Assembly (NCBI RefSeq): GCF_036250735.1
Contig: NZ_CP109430.1
Span: 5,518,001-5,582,000 of the forward strand
Direction: 5' to 3'
DNA: 64,000 nt
Source: Streptosporangium sp. NBC_01495
Lineage (GTDB): Bacteria > Actinomycetota > Actinomycetes > Streptosporangiales > Streptosporangiaceae
Shown here: positions 45,837 to 54,910 of the stretch, one piece after another
How positions within the stretch are numbered: position 1 is the first letter of the stretch
How the letters are laid out: each line of letters starts with the position of its first letter
Notes under the pieces: generated by a model
Database searches by the model: none
What the model saw: only the letters and a program-made list of their open reading frames with translations
Told to the model about the DNA's origin: nothing
Program-made: the position numbers and the translations under genes

Positions 45837-46444
45837 AGGGCCTGTTCCTCATGGTCGGGGGTGGTGGGGGCGGCGGCGCCGGGCATGTTCGGCGGGACAG
45901 CTGCTGCGATGAGGGCTTCCCAGGTGGGGTAGTGGGCGGCGAGGTTGACCAAGAGCAGCGCGGCGGCGTGGGCGTCGAACCCGGCCCGGTGCCGCCGCCC
46001 GCTGATGTCGGTCACGGAGATATTGGTGTAGGCCAGGAGCGCATCCAGACGGTAGGCGGGGGCGTCGGGCAGGGTGGCGCGGGCCAGCCGCAGCGTGTCG
46101 ATGACCCCGGCCGGTTGCCAGTCGGGCAGGTGACGGCTCAGCACGGTGTAGTCCACGTGAGCGTTGTGGGCGGCAATCCACGCCCCGTCGAGGTCCGCCT
46201 GGACCGCCGGGGCTACCGACTCCCAGCCAGGGGCGCTGTCGACGTCCTGGTTGGTGATGTGGTGGATGCCGGTGGCGAAACGGCTGATGGGCCGCGGGGG
46301 TCGGATCAGGGTGGAGTTCCCCGATTGAGGCACCGGCTGGCCTGCGTCGATGGGGATGGTCGCGACTTCTACGAGGTCGGGCGGGTTGGCTCCGTTGCCT
46401 TCCACGTCGACCACGAGCAGGCGCGGCCAGGTGCCGAAGTCCAC
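45830..46444 (-). CDS. DnaQ-like DEDDh 3'-5' exonuclease
   Basis: 204 residues, GTG 46444 behind AGGAGAAG. All catalytic elements are present: ExoI LLVVDVEGNG (Asp, Glu), ExoII AHNAHVDYTVL (Asp), ExoIII HRAGFDAHAAA (His, Asp). The chain is short and single-domain like RNase T or free-standing proofreading nucleases. Operon with the truncated radical SAM gene upstream (12-base gap) and the ATPase gene downstream (7-base overlap). DNA or RNA as substrate is not decidable. Confidence 0.85.
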   Translation of the reverse strand: MDFGTWPRLLVVDVEGNGANPPDLVEVATIPIDAGQPVPQSGNSTLIRPPRPISRFATGIHHITNQDVDSAPGWESVAPAVQADLDGAWIAAHNAHVDYTVLSRHLPDWQPAGVIDTLRLARATLPDAPAYRLDALLAYTNISVTDISGRRHRAGFDAHAAALLLVNLAAHYPTWEALIAAAVPPNMPGAAAPTTPDHEEQALW

Positions 46445-46455
46445 GGTCTCTTCTC

Positions 46456-47421
46456 CTAGGTGGCCGGCCAGCCGATGTCGGCGCGGCCGTGCCGACGGTA
46501 GTGGTGGGGCTTGTTGCGGTCATGAACCTGGTAGCCGTAAGTGTGCTGAAGGAAGTAGCGCGGCGGCTCGTCCAGGCCCTCGACCATGATGGCGCGGTTG
46601 GTGATCGTCACCTCGCCGACCGCGCCGAGGGCGCGGGCCTGGCGGGTGACGGCAGCAAGATCGGGGGCCCTCCACGTCTCGCGGCACAGGTTGAGCTGGG
46701 CGAGGGGGCAGATGTCGCAGAGCTCGCGGATGCCGTAGTGGCCGTTGTAGTCGGCCTCGTGGTGGGCGTAGGCGACGCCGCAGCTCGTCTTGCGAAACAG
46801 CGGCCCCCAGGGCAGCTGCTGGTCGGCGGGGCGGTGGAACGCCCGCAGAATCCGCTGTTCGGATTCCTCGGGCATGATCTTGCGGCGGGCGGTGTCCTCG
46901 TAGGGTTCCGGCAGGCCGTGGTCGCGGTAGTAGGCGGCGATCTGCTGCCGGAAGAACAGGCCGGTGAAGACCGTGGCGTGCGCGTGCTGCGACAGCTCCA
47001 AGGCTCGCTGGATGTGAGCGTCGGAGTCGTTGAGGCCCGGCACAATCGGGCGCCAGTACAAGACGGTGCGGTATCGGTCGGCGTGCTCATACAGGGTACG
47101 CAGGCTGGTTGCGGAGATGGCGGAGTCCACCGGCTCGATCCCGGCGTGGTCGATGCCCGAGTGCGTCACCAGGACGGTGAGTTTGATGTTGCGGAAGCTG
47201 TTGAGGACGGCGCAGTCGGCGGGATCGACTCTCCAGCGGGTGATGACCAGGACGTGGTTGGTCAGGCCGCGCTCGTCCAAGAGCCGCAGCACGCTGAAGG
47301 GGTGGGGTTTGACGACGGGCAGCATGGGGTCGGTGGCCCGGTTGAACACCTGAATCGGTGTCGTGTGCGGCTGGAAGTAGCGGTGGCCGGTCAGCAGGTC
47401 GACCGCGGCCTCATCGCTCAT
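46456..47421 (-). pseudogene. Radical SAM protein lacking its N-terminal cluster motif
   Basis: 321 residues from ATG 47421. The body looks like the rest of a radical SAM TIM barrel: YFQPHTTPIQVFNRATDPMLP, VLRLLDERGLTNHVLVITRW, LTVLVTHSGIDHAGIEPVDS, TVLYWRPIVPGLNDSD, plus a C-terminal Cys cluster (CDICPLAQLNLC). The CxxxCxxC loop that must precede this part is missing: the sequence runs into relic CRISPR repeats 28 bases upstream of the ATG. Without it no [4Fe-4S]/SAM chemistry is possible. Probably a gene beheaded by recombination at the array; it may still be translated. Confidence 0.7.
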
Positions 47422-47449
47422 CAACGCGCGGGGCGTCTTCGCTGCGTCC

Positions 47450-47606
47450 GCGCAGCACGACCCAGGGCGATGAGAACGCGATAGCTGGCAGCCCATGGCC
47501 GGACGAGCTCGCGTTGCGACCCCTCGTAGGGGCGATGAGAACCCAGAACTCGGCCGCGCCATTCAGCTGGTCGAGATATTACGCCCCCTCGTAAGAGGGC
47601 CTCTAC
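47450..47606 (-). CRISPR. Relic CRISPR, three decayed repeats
   Basis: Repeats at about 47450-47477 (decayed), 47513-47542 (29 of 30 matches to the arrays at 58 and 61 kb, ends GATGAGAAC) and 47578-47606 (decayed). The two spacers are 35 bases each. It lies between the beheaded radical SAM gene and the GNAT gene, whose stop codon falls inside the last repeat. Confidence 0.8.
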
Positions 47607-48145
47607 CACTTGCTGAGGTCCAGCACCAAGGCGTCGGAAGTCCTGGAGTCGGGCGCAGCCCGGACAGGGCCCACCACCTGCCACCCCCAGCGCCGATACA
47701 TGGCGTGGGCAGGGGCGTCCGGATCGGCCAGCAGCGTCGCGTATGAGGCGACGTCCTGCTGAGCCAGCAGCGTCTCCAGGAGCTGCCGGCCGATGCCACG
47801 CCGCCGGTAGTCCTTCCGGACGTCAAGCTCGATCACCGCGAATCTCGGCGAATCCGCCAACTCGGCGGGAGCAGGAGTGGCTTCCCCTCCCCACCATCGG
47901 TCCGCCCCGAACGCGAGACCGAAACTGAACCCTATGAGCTCTTGCCCATCTCAGGCGGACACCAGAACAAAACTGTCATTCTTCACCTGCTTGCCCGTGC
48001 GCTGCAAGAACCGCTCGCGGCTGTAGAGCGGTCCGGACAGGTAAGGAGGTTCAGCGTAATTCGCCAGGTACAGGCGGACGTACTCATCGCCGAGCACCTC
48101 GTCGGCAGCCTCACCCGTCAGGCACCGATATTCGATATCAGTCAC
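47603..48145 (-). pseudogene. GNAT acetyltransferase with an in-frame TGA
   Basis: One continuous frame of 180 codons is interrupted by a single TGA at 47951-47953. The first part (64 residues, MTDIEYRCLTGEAAD ... SFVLVSA) and the second part (DGQELIGFSFGLAFGADRWWGG ... ) together make a full GNAT fold, with the acetyl-CoA loop in VRKDYRRRGIGRQLLETLL. A CGA-to-TGA transition would explain it, Arg being usual at this turn. Either a nonsense mutation or readthrough. Its ATG overlaps the XRE regulator stop, so the two were coupled. The stop codon lies in a relic CRISPR repeat. Confidence 0.8.
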
Positions 48146-49461
48146 TTGTTCTCTTTCGCCGCTGTTAGGGCTAGAAGCTCACGGTATTCCGCAATGGCGG
48201 GCGTCTTGTACCCTGCTGGCGCGGCATCAGCCACACCATGAGCGACATGCAAAACGAACCTCGTCGTATGCTTCGACCCAAGATCCTCCACGATCGACGC
48301 CGCGGCCTGAAGGCCGTCGTCCACGCTGCCGTCCCGGACCGCTGAGGCTGCCTGGTGCAGGCGGATCTGTGCTATCGGCCGAGCGAGTCCGAGAGGGTAG
48401 GAGTCGAGCGCCTCCTGCTGGGCAGACGCCGCAGCCGGGTCACCTGTCATGGTCTGCACGAGAGATCGGGTGTGCAGCAGCCGAGACTCCGACCATCCCT
48501 CAAGAGACATCCGGTCGCGGGTAACGGTGTCAGAAAGCCGGACGAAAACGTCGGCTTGCCGCTCCAAGCTGTCGCGCGCACCGGCGTGGTCGCCCATGAG
48601 GGCCAGCGCGTAGGCGCGGGCGCACAAAGCTTCTGCCGCGGCGCGCCCTGGCTGTTTGGCGGTGAGAGCGAGAGCGGTATCCGCGCGTGACAGCACCAGG
48701 GCCAGAGGCCGGCCTTCATATACACCTTGGACGGCCTCCCATGCATGTGCCGCTGCGGTGACCTCGTTGTCGCCGGTCTGAGCTGCGGCTCGGCGTGCGG
48801 AAACCCACCAGTGCCTCGACTGGTGGGCGTGTCCGGCCGCGCCGAGCACATAGGCCAGGAGGAACGTCAAACGGGCATTCACCATCGCCCAACCGGCTGC
48901 GTCACGGCTGGGTACGGTCGGCAGCGTCTGCTGCAGGGTCAGCAGATCCACCGACAGGTCATGGATCACCTCGGCCAAGGAACGCGACCTGACCCCGTGG
49001 GCGTGCTCCCACGCGATTTCGTTCCACTCGTCCAGGTCAGGCCCGCCGAGCTGCGTGTCCACGATGGTACGCAGCTGCTCCAGCCCTGGCAGCAAGGTCG
49101 ATACGCCTACTCCTGCCGCGCCGAGAAGGAGCCGTCTCCGTGCTTCGTCCATAGCAACAGGATCCGGCAGAGCAGGCGATCCCGCCAGCGGCACCATCCC
49201 GGTTTTGGTCGCCTGGACGAGCGCGTGCAGAGAGGTCAGGGCACCGTCAGCGCGGTAAAGCCTGTCGAGACTTTCCACGGCCTCGATCGGCGCGAGGCGC
49301 TCGCCACGCTCCCAGCGGCCAAGGACCGACCAATCAGTATTGATTTGCGCCGCAACGCCTTTGAGAGAGCCTTCGCGAAACTCCCTCCAATGCCTTAGGG
49401 ACGCACCGAAAAGGGCAATCGGTGACTTTGAAGGATCAACCGCGTCCGGTCGACGAGGCAT
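48142..49461 (-). CDS. XRE-type regulator with TPR-like C-terminal domain (copy 1)
   Basis: 439 residues. N-terminal HTH_XRE (LFGASLRHWREFREGSLKGVAAQINTDWSVLGRWERGERLAP), a short conserved MDEARRRLLLGAAGVG stretch, and a long alpha-helical TPR-like sensor region. Close paralogue of the gene at 58901-60217 (same length, same MPRxPDxVDPSxSP start). Such regulators in actinomycetes often flank RiPP clusters and respond to peptides. A TTGGCCAA motif lies upstream at 49479. Divergent from a 113-residue gene and the lanthipeptide cluster. Confidence 0.85.
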   Translation of the reverse strand: MPRRPDAVDPSKSPIALFGASLRHWREFREGSLKGVAAQINTDWSVLGRWERGERLAPIEAVESLDRLYRADGALTSLHALVQATKTGMVPLAGSPALPDPVAMDEARRRLLLGAAGVGVSTLLPGLEQLRTIVDTQLGGPDLDEWNEIAWEHAHGVRSRSLAEVIHDLSVDLLTLQQTLPTVPSRDAAGWAMVNARLTFLLAYVLGAAGHAHQSRHWWVSARRAAAQTGDNEVTAAAHAWEAVQGVYEGRPLALVLSRADTALALTAKQPGRAAAEALCARAYALALMGDHAGARDSLERQADVFVRLSDTVTRDRMSLEGWSESRLLHTRSLVQTMTGDPAAASAQQEALDSYPLGLARPIAQIRLHQAASAVRDGSVDDGLQAAASIVEDLGSKHTTRFVLHVAHGVADAAPAGYKTPAIAEYRELLALTAAKENK

Positions 49462-49478
49462 GACGACCTCCCGCTGTA

Positions 49479-49508
49479 TTGGCCAATTTGGTTGATCCTA
49501 TTAGCCAA
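49479..49508. promoter_or_regulatory. Candidate operator of XRE copy 1
   Basis: TTGGCCAA (49479-49486), followed by TTGG (49488-49491) and AGCCAA (49503-49508), lies 18-47 bases before the regulator start. The same half-site forms a perfect palindrome before XRE copy 2 at 60244, which supports common regulation. Confidence 0.55.
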
Positions 49509-49695
49509 AACAGATCTCTAGATGGGCGCTGAAGTTCCCCTCACTATGACACGTAAGGCAATACCGAACGCACCCCTTACGCCCAACTAGTGCCATATGC
49601 ACCTTTCAGCACTTAAAGGGGCGTAAATGACGCCTGTCCTCGTTGCGGCAACCCAGCGGACGGGCCTACTGCCCCGGTATGAAAGGAACAGGTGA

Positions 49696-50037
49696 ATGAC
49701 CCGGCAGTACAGCGACACGATCCCGCCCCCCGGCAAGGCGGACGGAGACCTTGACATGGTCTTGGCCGGTGACGCCCTCAACCGCCTGCGCGAACTCTTG
49801 CACGGACACCGGATCTACCCGTCCATCAGCTACTTCGACGGGATCAGGCTGCACGTGGCGAACGAGATGGCGGTGCGCGTCCGAAGTGACGACGACGGCC
49901 TGTTCTACTGCTGGACGGACGAGCGTCAAGGCGCTTCCCGCGAGGAGTTCGAAGCGCCCGCCTACAAGGTGGACGATGTCGCCTCCCAGATCGCCGCCGC
50001 CCTGTACAAGGTGCCGGACGCACGGCTGACGCCATGA
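49696..50037 (+). CDS. Small hypothetical protein upstream of the lanthipeptide precursor
   Basis: 113 residues, ATG behind AGGAACAGGTGA. Acidic, soluble, with ALNRLRELLHGHRIYPSISYFDGIRLHVANEMAVRVRSDDDGLFYCWTDE and a helical end. Family not recognised. Its place between the XRE regulator and the precursor gene suggests a regulatory or maturation accessory role, unproven. Confidence 0.65.
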   Translation: MTRQYSDTIPPPGKADGDLDMVLAGDALNRLRELLHGHRIYPSISYFDGIRLHVANEMAVRVRSDDDGLFYCWTDERQGASREEFEAPAYKVDDVASQIAAALYKVPDARLTP

Positions 50038-50233
50038 GACCACGGTGAAAACACCTGCCTGCCCTCGGTCCCGGCTGCTCTTGGTGAGGCAGAACGAACC
50101 CAGGTCGCGGGATCCGCCCAAGAACCCCAGCGAACTGCGGGCCTTCCCAGGGACCGCCGATCGCAGGGCAAAGCCGCCAGCGGCGGCATGCATTTCCGAT
50201 CCACCGTTCGACGAGCTGAAAAGGAGCCCCGGA

Positions 50234-50419
50234 ATGAGCATCGGCACGATGGAACTGACGGCCATGAAGGAAGTGAGGCAGGCCGACGAGACGGCTGAGG
50301 CCGACCTCTTCGACCTGGACGTCCGCACACTCGAAGTCGCGGACCCGTGCGGTCTGATCAACATGACCGACGACGGCTGTAGCAGCACCTGCGGCGCCTG
50401 CACCACCGGCGCCGCCTGA
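50234..50419 (+). CDS. FxLD-family lanthipeptide precursor
   Basis: 61 residues, ATG 50234 behind AAAAGGAGC. The leader contains the family motif FDLD at 26-29. The core begins around DPCG (38) and reads to the C-terminus with Cys39, Cys49, Cys53 and Cys56 and acceptors Thr45, Ser50, Ser51, Thr52, Thr57 and Thr58. The NMTDDGCSSTCGACTT stretch is typical of FxLD peptides. Up to four thioether rings are possible. Followed 98 bases later by the LanB gene. Too short and embedded in a longer spurious frame, so easily missed. Confidence 0.92.
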   Translation: MSIGTMELTAMKEVRQADETAEADLFDLDVRTLEVADPCGLINMTDDGCSSTCGACTTGAA

Positions 50420-50517
50420 CCAAGCAAGGTCCGCGCACGAGTTGGCGCCGCCGTACAGGTCTTCCCCAGCGGCGGCGCCGCCCGTCACTCGATCACTGCG
50501 ACAGCACGGAGGTACAG

Positions 50518-53500
50518 GTGCCCTCCCACGTCCTTCCAGCGGGATTCCAGTCCGTAGGACCGGCGCTGATCCGCGCCGCAGCCCATTCGCCGGATTTGCC
50601 GCCATGGCCCGATCTGACCGACCCCGCACCCGAGAGCACCGCTTCGTGGGTGGACTGGCTTCGGCAGGTGTGGGCGGTCGAGGGCATCGCCGAAGCCCTG
50701 GACCATGCCAGCCCAGTGCTCGCCGCGCAGGTACGCACCCTATGTGCGGCCGAGGACCCCACCGTCCGCGAGACTCGGCGCGCGGTGCTGTCCGTGGCCC
50801 GATACCTGCAACGCATCGTGGGGCGCGCCACGCCGTTCGGCCTGCTCGCCGGGGTGGCCCCGGCGGCCTTCGGGGCAGAGCCCCACCTGCGCTGGGGCAG
50901 CCGGCACCATGCCATTGCCCGCGCGGGAGCGGAATGGCTCGCCGACGTCATCGTCTCCCTTGAGCGCTGCCCCGAGCTGCTGGCCCGGTTGCCGGTGGTC
51001 GCCAACACCACGCTGATGGTGCGCGGGAGCCGTCTGATCGTGCCCTACCAGCCGCGGGGAACCGGTGCGGTGGAGACCTCACTGCGCCGTACCCCCGCGG
51101 TGCGCGCCGCGATCGGCGGGGCACGCGCACCGATCCGCCTGGAGGACCTGGGGGCGAAGATTCAAGCGGAGTTCCCGGCGGCCACACCGGTGAAGGTCAC
51201 GGCGATGCTCACCGAACTGGTCGCACGCGGCGCGTTGATCACCAGTTTGCGCGCGCCGAGCACGTCATCCGACGCCCTGGGGTATCTGCTGGAGCAGCTG
51301 GAAAGCGCCGACGCCATGGCGGTGGAAGCGGTCGTCGGCCTGAACGCCGCGCTGAAGGAGATCCACACGCTCCTGGAGCAGCACAACCGGGCGCCGGCAA
51401 GCGAGGGCCGCGGGGTGCGCGAGGACGTGGCCGCGCGGATGCGCCGCCTCGCGCGGACCAAGGGGCATCCCTTGGCGATGGACCTGCGACTGGACGCGAA
51501 AGTCGTCTTGCCCTGCGAGGTCGCCCGCGAGGTCGAGCGCGCCGCGCTGTTCCTGACGCGTCTGAGTCCTTATCCCTACGCCACTCCCGCGTGGCGGGCC
51601 TACCACCAGCGGTTCTACGAGCGGTTCGGGCTGGGGGCGATGGTTCCGCTGCTGGACGTCGTCAGCGACGGCGGCACCGGCTGGCCTGACGGATATCCCG
51701 GCACGGTGACAGCCGAGCAGCGCTCGCCACTGTCGAGCCGGGATGAGGCGCTCTTGACACTGGCCCAGGCCGCGGCACTCGACGGCCACCACGAGGTGGT
51801 GCTGGACGAGGCGCTGATCACGACCTTGGAACTCGGTACCGGACCGCTGCGGCCCCCGCCGCATCTGGAGCTCGGGGTCCGCGTTTACGCCACCGACCAG
51901 CGGGCGTTGCGGCGCGGTGACTTCCGGCTGGAGGTGGTGACCGTCTCACGCGCTGCCGGAGTGATGACCGGCCGGTTCCTGAGCGTGCTTCAACCGCAGG
52001 ACCGTGCGGAACTGGCCGCGGCGCTGGCGGACCTGCCGGGCGGCGACCGCGACACCGTGGCGGCGCAGCTGTCGTTCCCGCCGCTGGATCCCTCCTCGGC
52101 CCACGTGACCCGGACGCCGCGGACGTTGCCCATCGTGATCAGTCTGGCCGAGCACCGCACCGCCGACGAGCAGGTGCTGACCCCTGAGGATCTGGCTGTG
52201 GCCTGTGACGGCCGCCGGATGTATCTGGCGGCGCCCGCGCTCGGGCAACGGCTGGAGGCGGTGGGGACGCACGCGCTGAACCTGCAAACGCACACGCCGC
52301 CGCTCGCACGCTTCCTGACCGAGCTCAACCGCGCCCAGTGCGCGCAGGTGATGACGTTCCAATGGGGAGCCGCCGAACGATTGCCGTTCCTTCCAAGGTT
52401 GCGCGTCGGCCGCACAATCCTGTCTCCAGCGAGGTGGCGCCTGGAGGCCGCCGTGTTGCCCGGCCGGGCGGAGTCCTGGACGGAGTGGGACGATGCCCTG
52501 CTCTACTGGCGGATCCGGCGACACCTTCCTCGGTTCGTCTATCTAGCCCAGGGGGACCGGCGGCTGCCGCTGGACCTGAACCTGACCGGGCACCGGGTGC
52601 TGCTACGGACCCACCTGAACACCGCGCCGCACGCTGTCCTGGTCGAAGCCTCCGCCCCAGACGCCACTGGATGGTGCGACGGGCGAGCCCATGAGGTCGT
52701 CGTGCCACTGATCGCCACCCAGCCGCCGCGGTGGCCGCGCCTGCCGAAACCCACCTCCGCGCGGATCACCGGTCTGGGCCAGGGACAGGCTCCTGCCGCC
52801 TCCCGGGTACTGCTGGCCAGCCTGTACGGCAACATTCACCACCAAGACGCCGTCCTTACCGAGCACCTGCCTGACCTGCTCGATCGACTTGGCCAACCGG
52901 CCAACTGGTGGTACATCCGCTACCGCGACCCCGACCACCATCTGCGTCTGCGCGTCACGCTCCCCGATCCGGACGCGTTCGGCCCGGCCGCCCGCACCGT
53001 GAGTACCTGGGCCGAGGAGCTGCACCGGGGCGGCCTGCTGCGTGAGGTGGCCTACCCCACCTCCTACCGCGAGACCGGCCGCTGGGGATCCGGTCCGGCG
53101 ATCGACGCGGCCGAGGCGGTGTTCGGCGCCGACTCCCGCGCCCTGCTCGTCCAACTCGGCCTGCCGGTCCGCCCTCACCACCAGTCGCTGGTGGCCGCGC
53201 ACACCGCAGCGATCGCCGTGGCGTTCACCGGCAGCGTCGCCACGGGTATGCGGTGGCTGATCGACCATGTTCCCGCCACCGCACCGGGCCGGGTCGCGCG
53301 GCCGGTGTTCACCGAGGCCGTCCGCATCACCGATCCCCGCGACGACTGGGCGGCGCTGCGCGCGGCCCCGGGCGGTGCCGCGATCGTCGCCGCCTGGAAA
53401 CCGCGAGACGAGGCCCTGGCCAGCTATCGCACTCACCTGTCCGGCCCCGATGCCCACGGCATCGACGTTGACGACGTTCTCGGCTCCCTGATGCACGTCA

Positions 53501-53610
53501 GCTTCGTGCGCGCCTGTGGCATCGACTTCGACGACGAGGCCGTGGGCATGTATCTCGCCCGCGCCGCGGCCCTGGCCTGGCGCGCTCGCACCTCCGGTAA
53601 TCGCTCATGA
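50518..53610 (+). CDS. Class I lanthipeptide dehydratase LanB (full length)
   Basis: 1030 residues, GTG 50518 behind CGGAGGTA. N-terminal glutamylation domain (LSVARYLQRIVGRATPFGLLAGVAPAAFG is the classic LanB start) and C-terminal elimination (SpaB_C) domain (WWYIRYRDPDHHLRLRVTLPDPDAFG). It uses glutamyl-tRNA to glutamylate Ser/Thr of the precursor and then eliminates glutamate to give Dha/Dhb. Stop overlaps the lanC ATG (ATGA). Substrate is the FxLD peptide directly upstream. Confidence 0.93.
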   Translation: MPSHVLPAGFQSVGPALIRAAAHSPDLPPWPDLTDPAPESTASWVDWLRQVWAVEGIAEALDHASPVLAAQVRTLCAAEDPTVRETRRAVLSVARYLQRIVGRATPFGLLAGVAPAAFGAEPHLRWGSRHHAIARAGAEWLADVIVSLERCPELLARLPVVANTTLMVRGSRLIVPYQPRGTGAVETSLRRTPAVRAAIGGARAPIRLEDLGAKIQAEFPAATPVKVTAMLTELVARGALITSLRAPSTSSDALGYLLEQLESADAMAVEAVVGLNAALKEIHTLLEQHNRAPASEGRGVREDVAARMRRLARTKGHPLAMDLRLDAKVVLPCEVAREVERAALFLTRLSPYPYATPAWRAYHQRFYERFGLGAMVPLLDVVSDGGTGWPDGYPGTVTAEQRSPLSSRDEALLTLAQAAALDGHHEVVLDEALITTLELGTGPLRPPPHLELGVRVYATDQRALRRGDFRLEVVTVSRAAGVMTGRFLSVLQPQDRAELAAALADLPGGDRDTVAAQLSFPPLDPSSAHVTRTPRTLPIVISLAEHRTADEQVLTPEDLAVACDGRRMYLAAPALGQRLEAVGTHALNLQTHTPPLARFLTELNRAQCAQVMTFQWGAAERLPFLPRLRVGRTILSPARWRLEAAVLPGRAESWTEWDDALLYWRIRRHLPRFVYLAQGDRRLPLDLNLTGHRVLLRTHLNTAPHAVLVEASAPDATGWCDGRAHEVVVPLIATQPPRWPRLPKPTSARITGLGQGQAPAASRVLLASLYGNIHHQDAVLTEHLPDLLDRLGQPANWWYIRYRDPDHHLRLRVTLPDPDAFGPAARTVSTWAEELHRGGLLREVAYPTSYRETGRWGSGPAIDAAEAVFGADSRALLVQLGLPVRPHHQSLVAAHTAAIAVAFTGSVATGMRWLIDHVPATAPGRVARPVFTEAVRITDPRDDWAALRAAPGGAAIVAAWKPRDEALASYRTHLSGPDAHGIDVDDVLGSLMHVSFVRACGIDFDDEAVGMYLARAAALAWRARTSGNRS

Positions 53611-54881
53611 CCGATGACCACCCCGCCGTCGCGCTCTCCGAAGCGGTCGCCGACCGGCTGGCGCGTCCCGATGCCGTTCCCGAACCGCTGACCGCCCAGC
53701 CGTGGTGGCGCCAGTCGCTGGCCCACGGGGCGCTGGGCATCACCCTGCTGCACATCGAACGCGCCGCCGCCGGTCTCGCGCCCTGGCAGCGCGCCCACGA
53801 CTGGCTCACCTACGCCGCCGACGCCCCGTTCACCGCCGGGGCCGGCAGCCACATGTTTCATGGTGCTCCGGCTCTGGCGCACGTTCTCTCCTGCGCGGCC
53901 ACCGCCCGGCCCGGTTCTTACGAGAAGGCCCTGGAGTCTCTCGACAAGGTGATCACTGCTGATGCCCGGCGCCGAGCCTGTTCCGCACAGGCCCGCATCA
54001 CCGCGGGTCGCCTGCCCGCCCTGGCCGAGTTCGACGTCATCCGGGGCTTGAGCGGCGTCGGCTCCTACCTACTGCGGCGCGACCCCGACGGCGAAGTGGT
54101 CCGCGCCGTCTTGGAGTACCTGGTGCGCCTGACCGAGCCCCTGAAGGTCAACGACGAGACACTGCCAGGCTGGTGGACCTCCTCCAACCCCTCCGGGCGC
54201 TACAGCGACCGATTCGCCGGAGGGCATGGCAACTGCGGCATGGCCCATGGGATCGGCGGCCCGCTGGCCCTGCTGGCGCTCGCCGCCCAGCGCGGCGTCA
54301 CCGTGCCCGGCCACCGTGACGCGATCGACCGGATCTGCGCGTGGCTGGACCAGTGGCGCACCGACACCGGCACCGGCCCGCTGTGGCCGTACTGGGTCAA
54401 CCGCTCCCAGCTGCGTACCGGACATCACACCTCCGGCGGCCCGCAACGTCCAGCGTGGTGCTACGGCGCGATCGGCCTGGCACGCGCCCAGCAACTCGCC
54501 GCCCTGGCCACCGGCGACGCCGACCGCCGACACCTGGCGGAGAACGCGCTGGTTCAGGCCCTGACCGATCCCGCGAATCTGAACGCGGTCACCGACGCCT
54601 CGTTGTGCCACGGCCACGTCGGGATCGCGCACATCGTCACCGTCGCCGCCACTGATGCCACTCCGCAAGCCGCGGCCCGGCTGTGCGCCCTCGTCCCCGC
54701 CCTGCTGGACACCGTTCAGCCGCCCGGCACCGATCCCGAGCACACCGCCGCCGCCCTGTGCGACGGCGGGGGCGGCCCGGCCTTCCTGGAAGGCGCCGCC
54801 GGCATCGCCCTGGCCGCTCTGGCCCCCAGTACCCACGCACCTCCCCGCTCCGGCTGGGACACGTGCCTGCTCATCGCCTGA
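53607..54881 (+). CDS. Lanthipeptide cyclase LanC
   Basis: 424 residues. Alpha-toroid cyclase that adds Cys thiols to Dha/Dhb. Zinc ligands: Cys285 (RPAWCYGAIGL), Cys334 and His335 (SLCHGHVGIAH). Catalytic His214 in NCGMAHGIGG. GLSGVGSYLL and FLEGAAGIALAAL are family landmarks. Coupled to LanB by ATGA overlap and followed after 29 bases by the methyltransferase fusion gene. Confidence 0.94.
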   Translation: MTDDHPAVALSEAVADRLARPDAVPEPLTAQPWWRQSLAHGALGITLLHIERAAAGLAPWQRAHDWLTYAADAPFTAGAGSHMFHGAPALAHVLSCAATARPGSYEKALESLDKVITADARRRACSAQARITAGRLPALAEFDVIRGLSGVGSYLLRRDPDGEVVRAVLEYLVRLTEPLKVNDETLPGWWTSSNPSGRYSDRFAGGHGNCGMAHGIGGPLALLALAAQRGVTVPGHRDAIDRICAWLDQWRTDTGTGPLWPYWVNRSQLRTGHHTSGGPQRPAWCYGAIGLARAQQLAALATGDADRRHLAENALVQALTDPANLNAVTDASLCHGHVGIAHIVTVAATDATPQAAARLCALVPALLDTVQPPGTDPEHTAAALCDGGGGPAFLEGAAGIALAALAPSTHAPPRSGWDTCLLIA

Positions 54882-54910
54882 CCAGCCCTGACCGCCCTCT
54901 GGATGCAAGG

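Noticed and set aside
45145..47449. The cassette as a cas1/cas2/cas4-like adaptation module because it has an exonuclease and lies between repeats
   Set aside because: The exonuclease is DnaQ-like, the other genes are radical SAM, P-loop and reductase; no Cas1 or Cas2 motifs. DnaQ-type nucleases can assist spacer trimming, but nothing here shows it.
54683..54910. 76-codon Arg-rich extension of the FxLD methyltransferase fusion
   Set aside because: Antisense-like composition overlapping lanC; the domain starts after the ATG at 54911.
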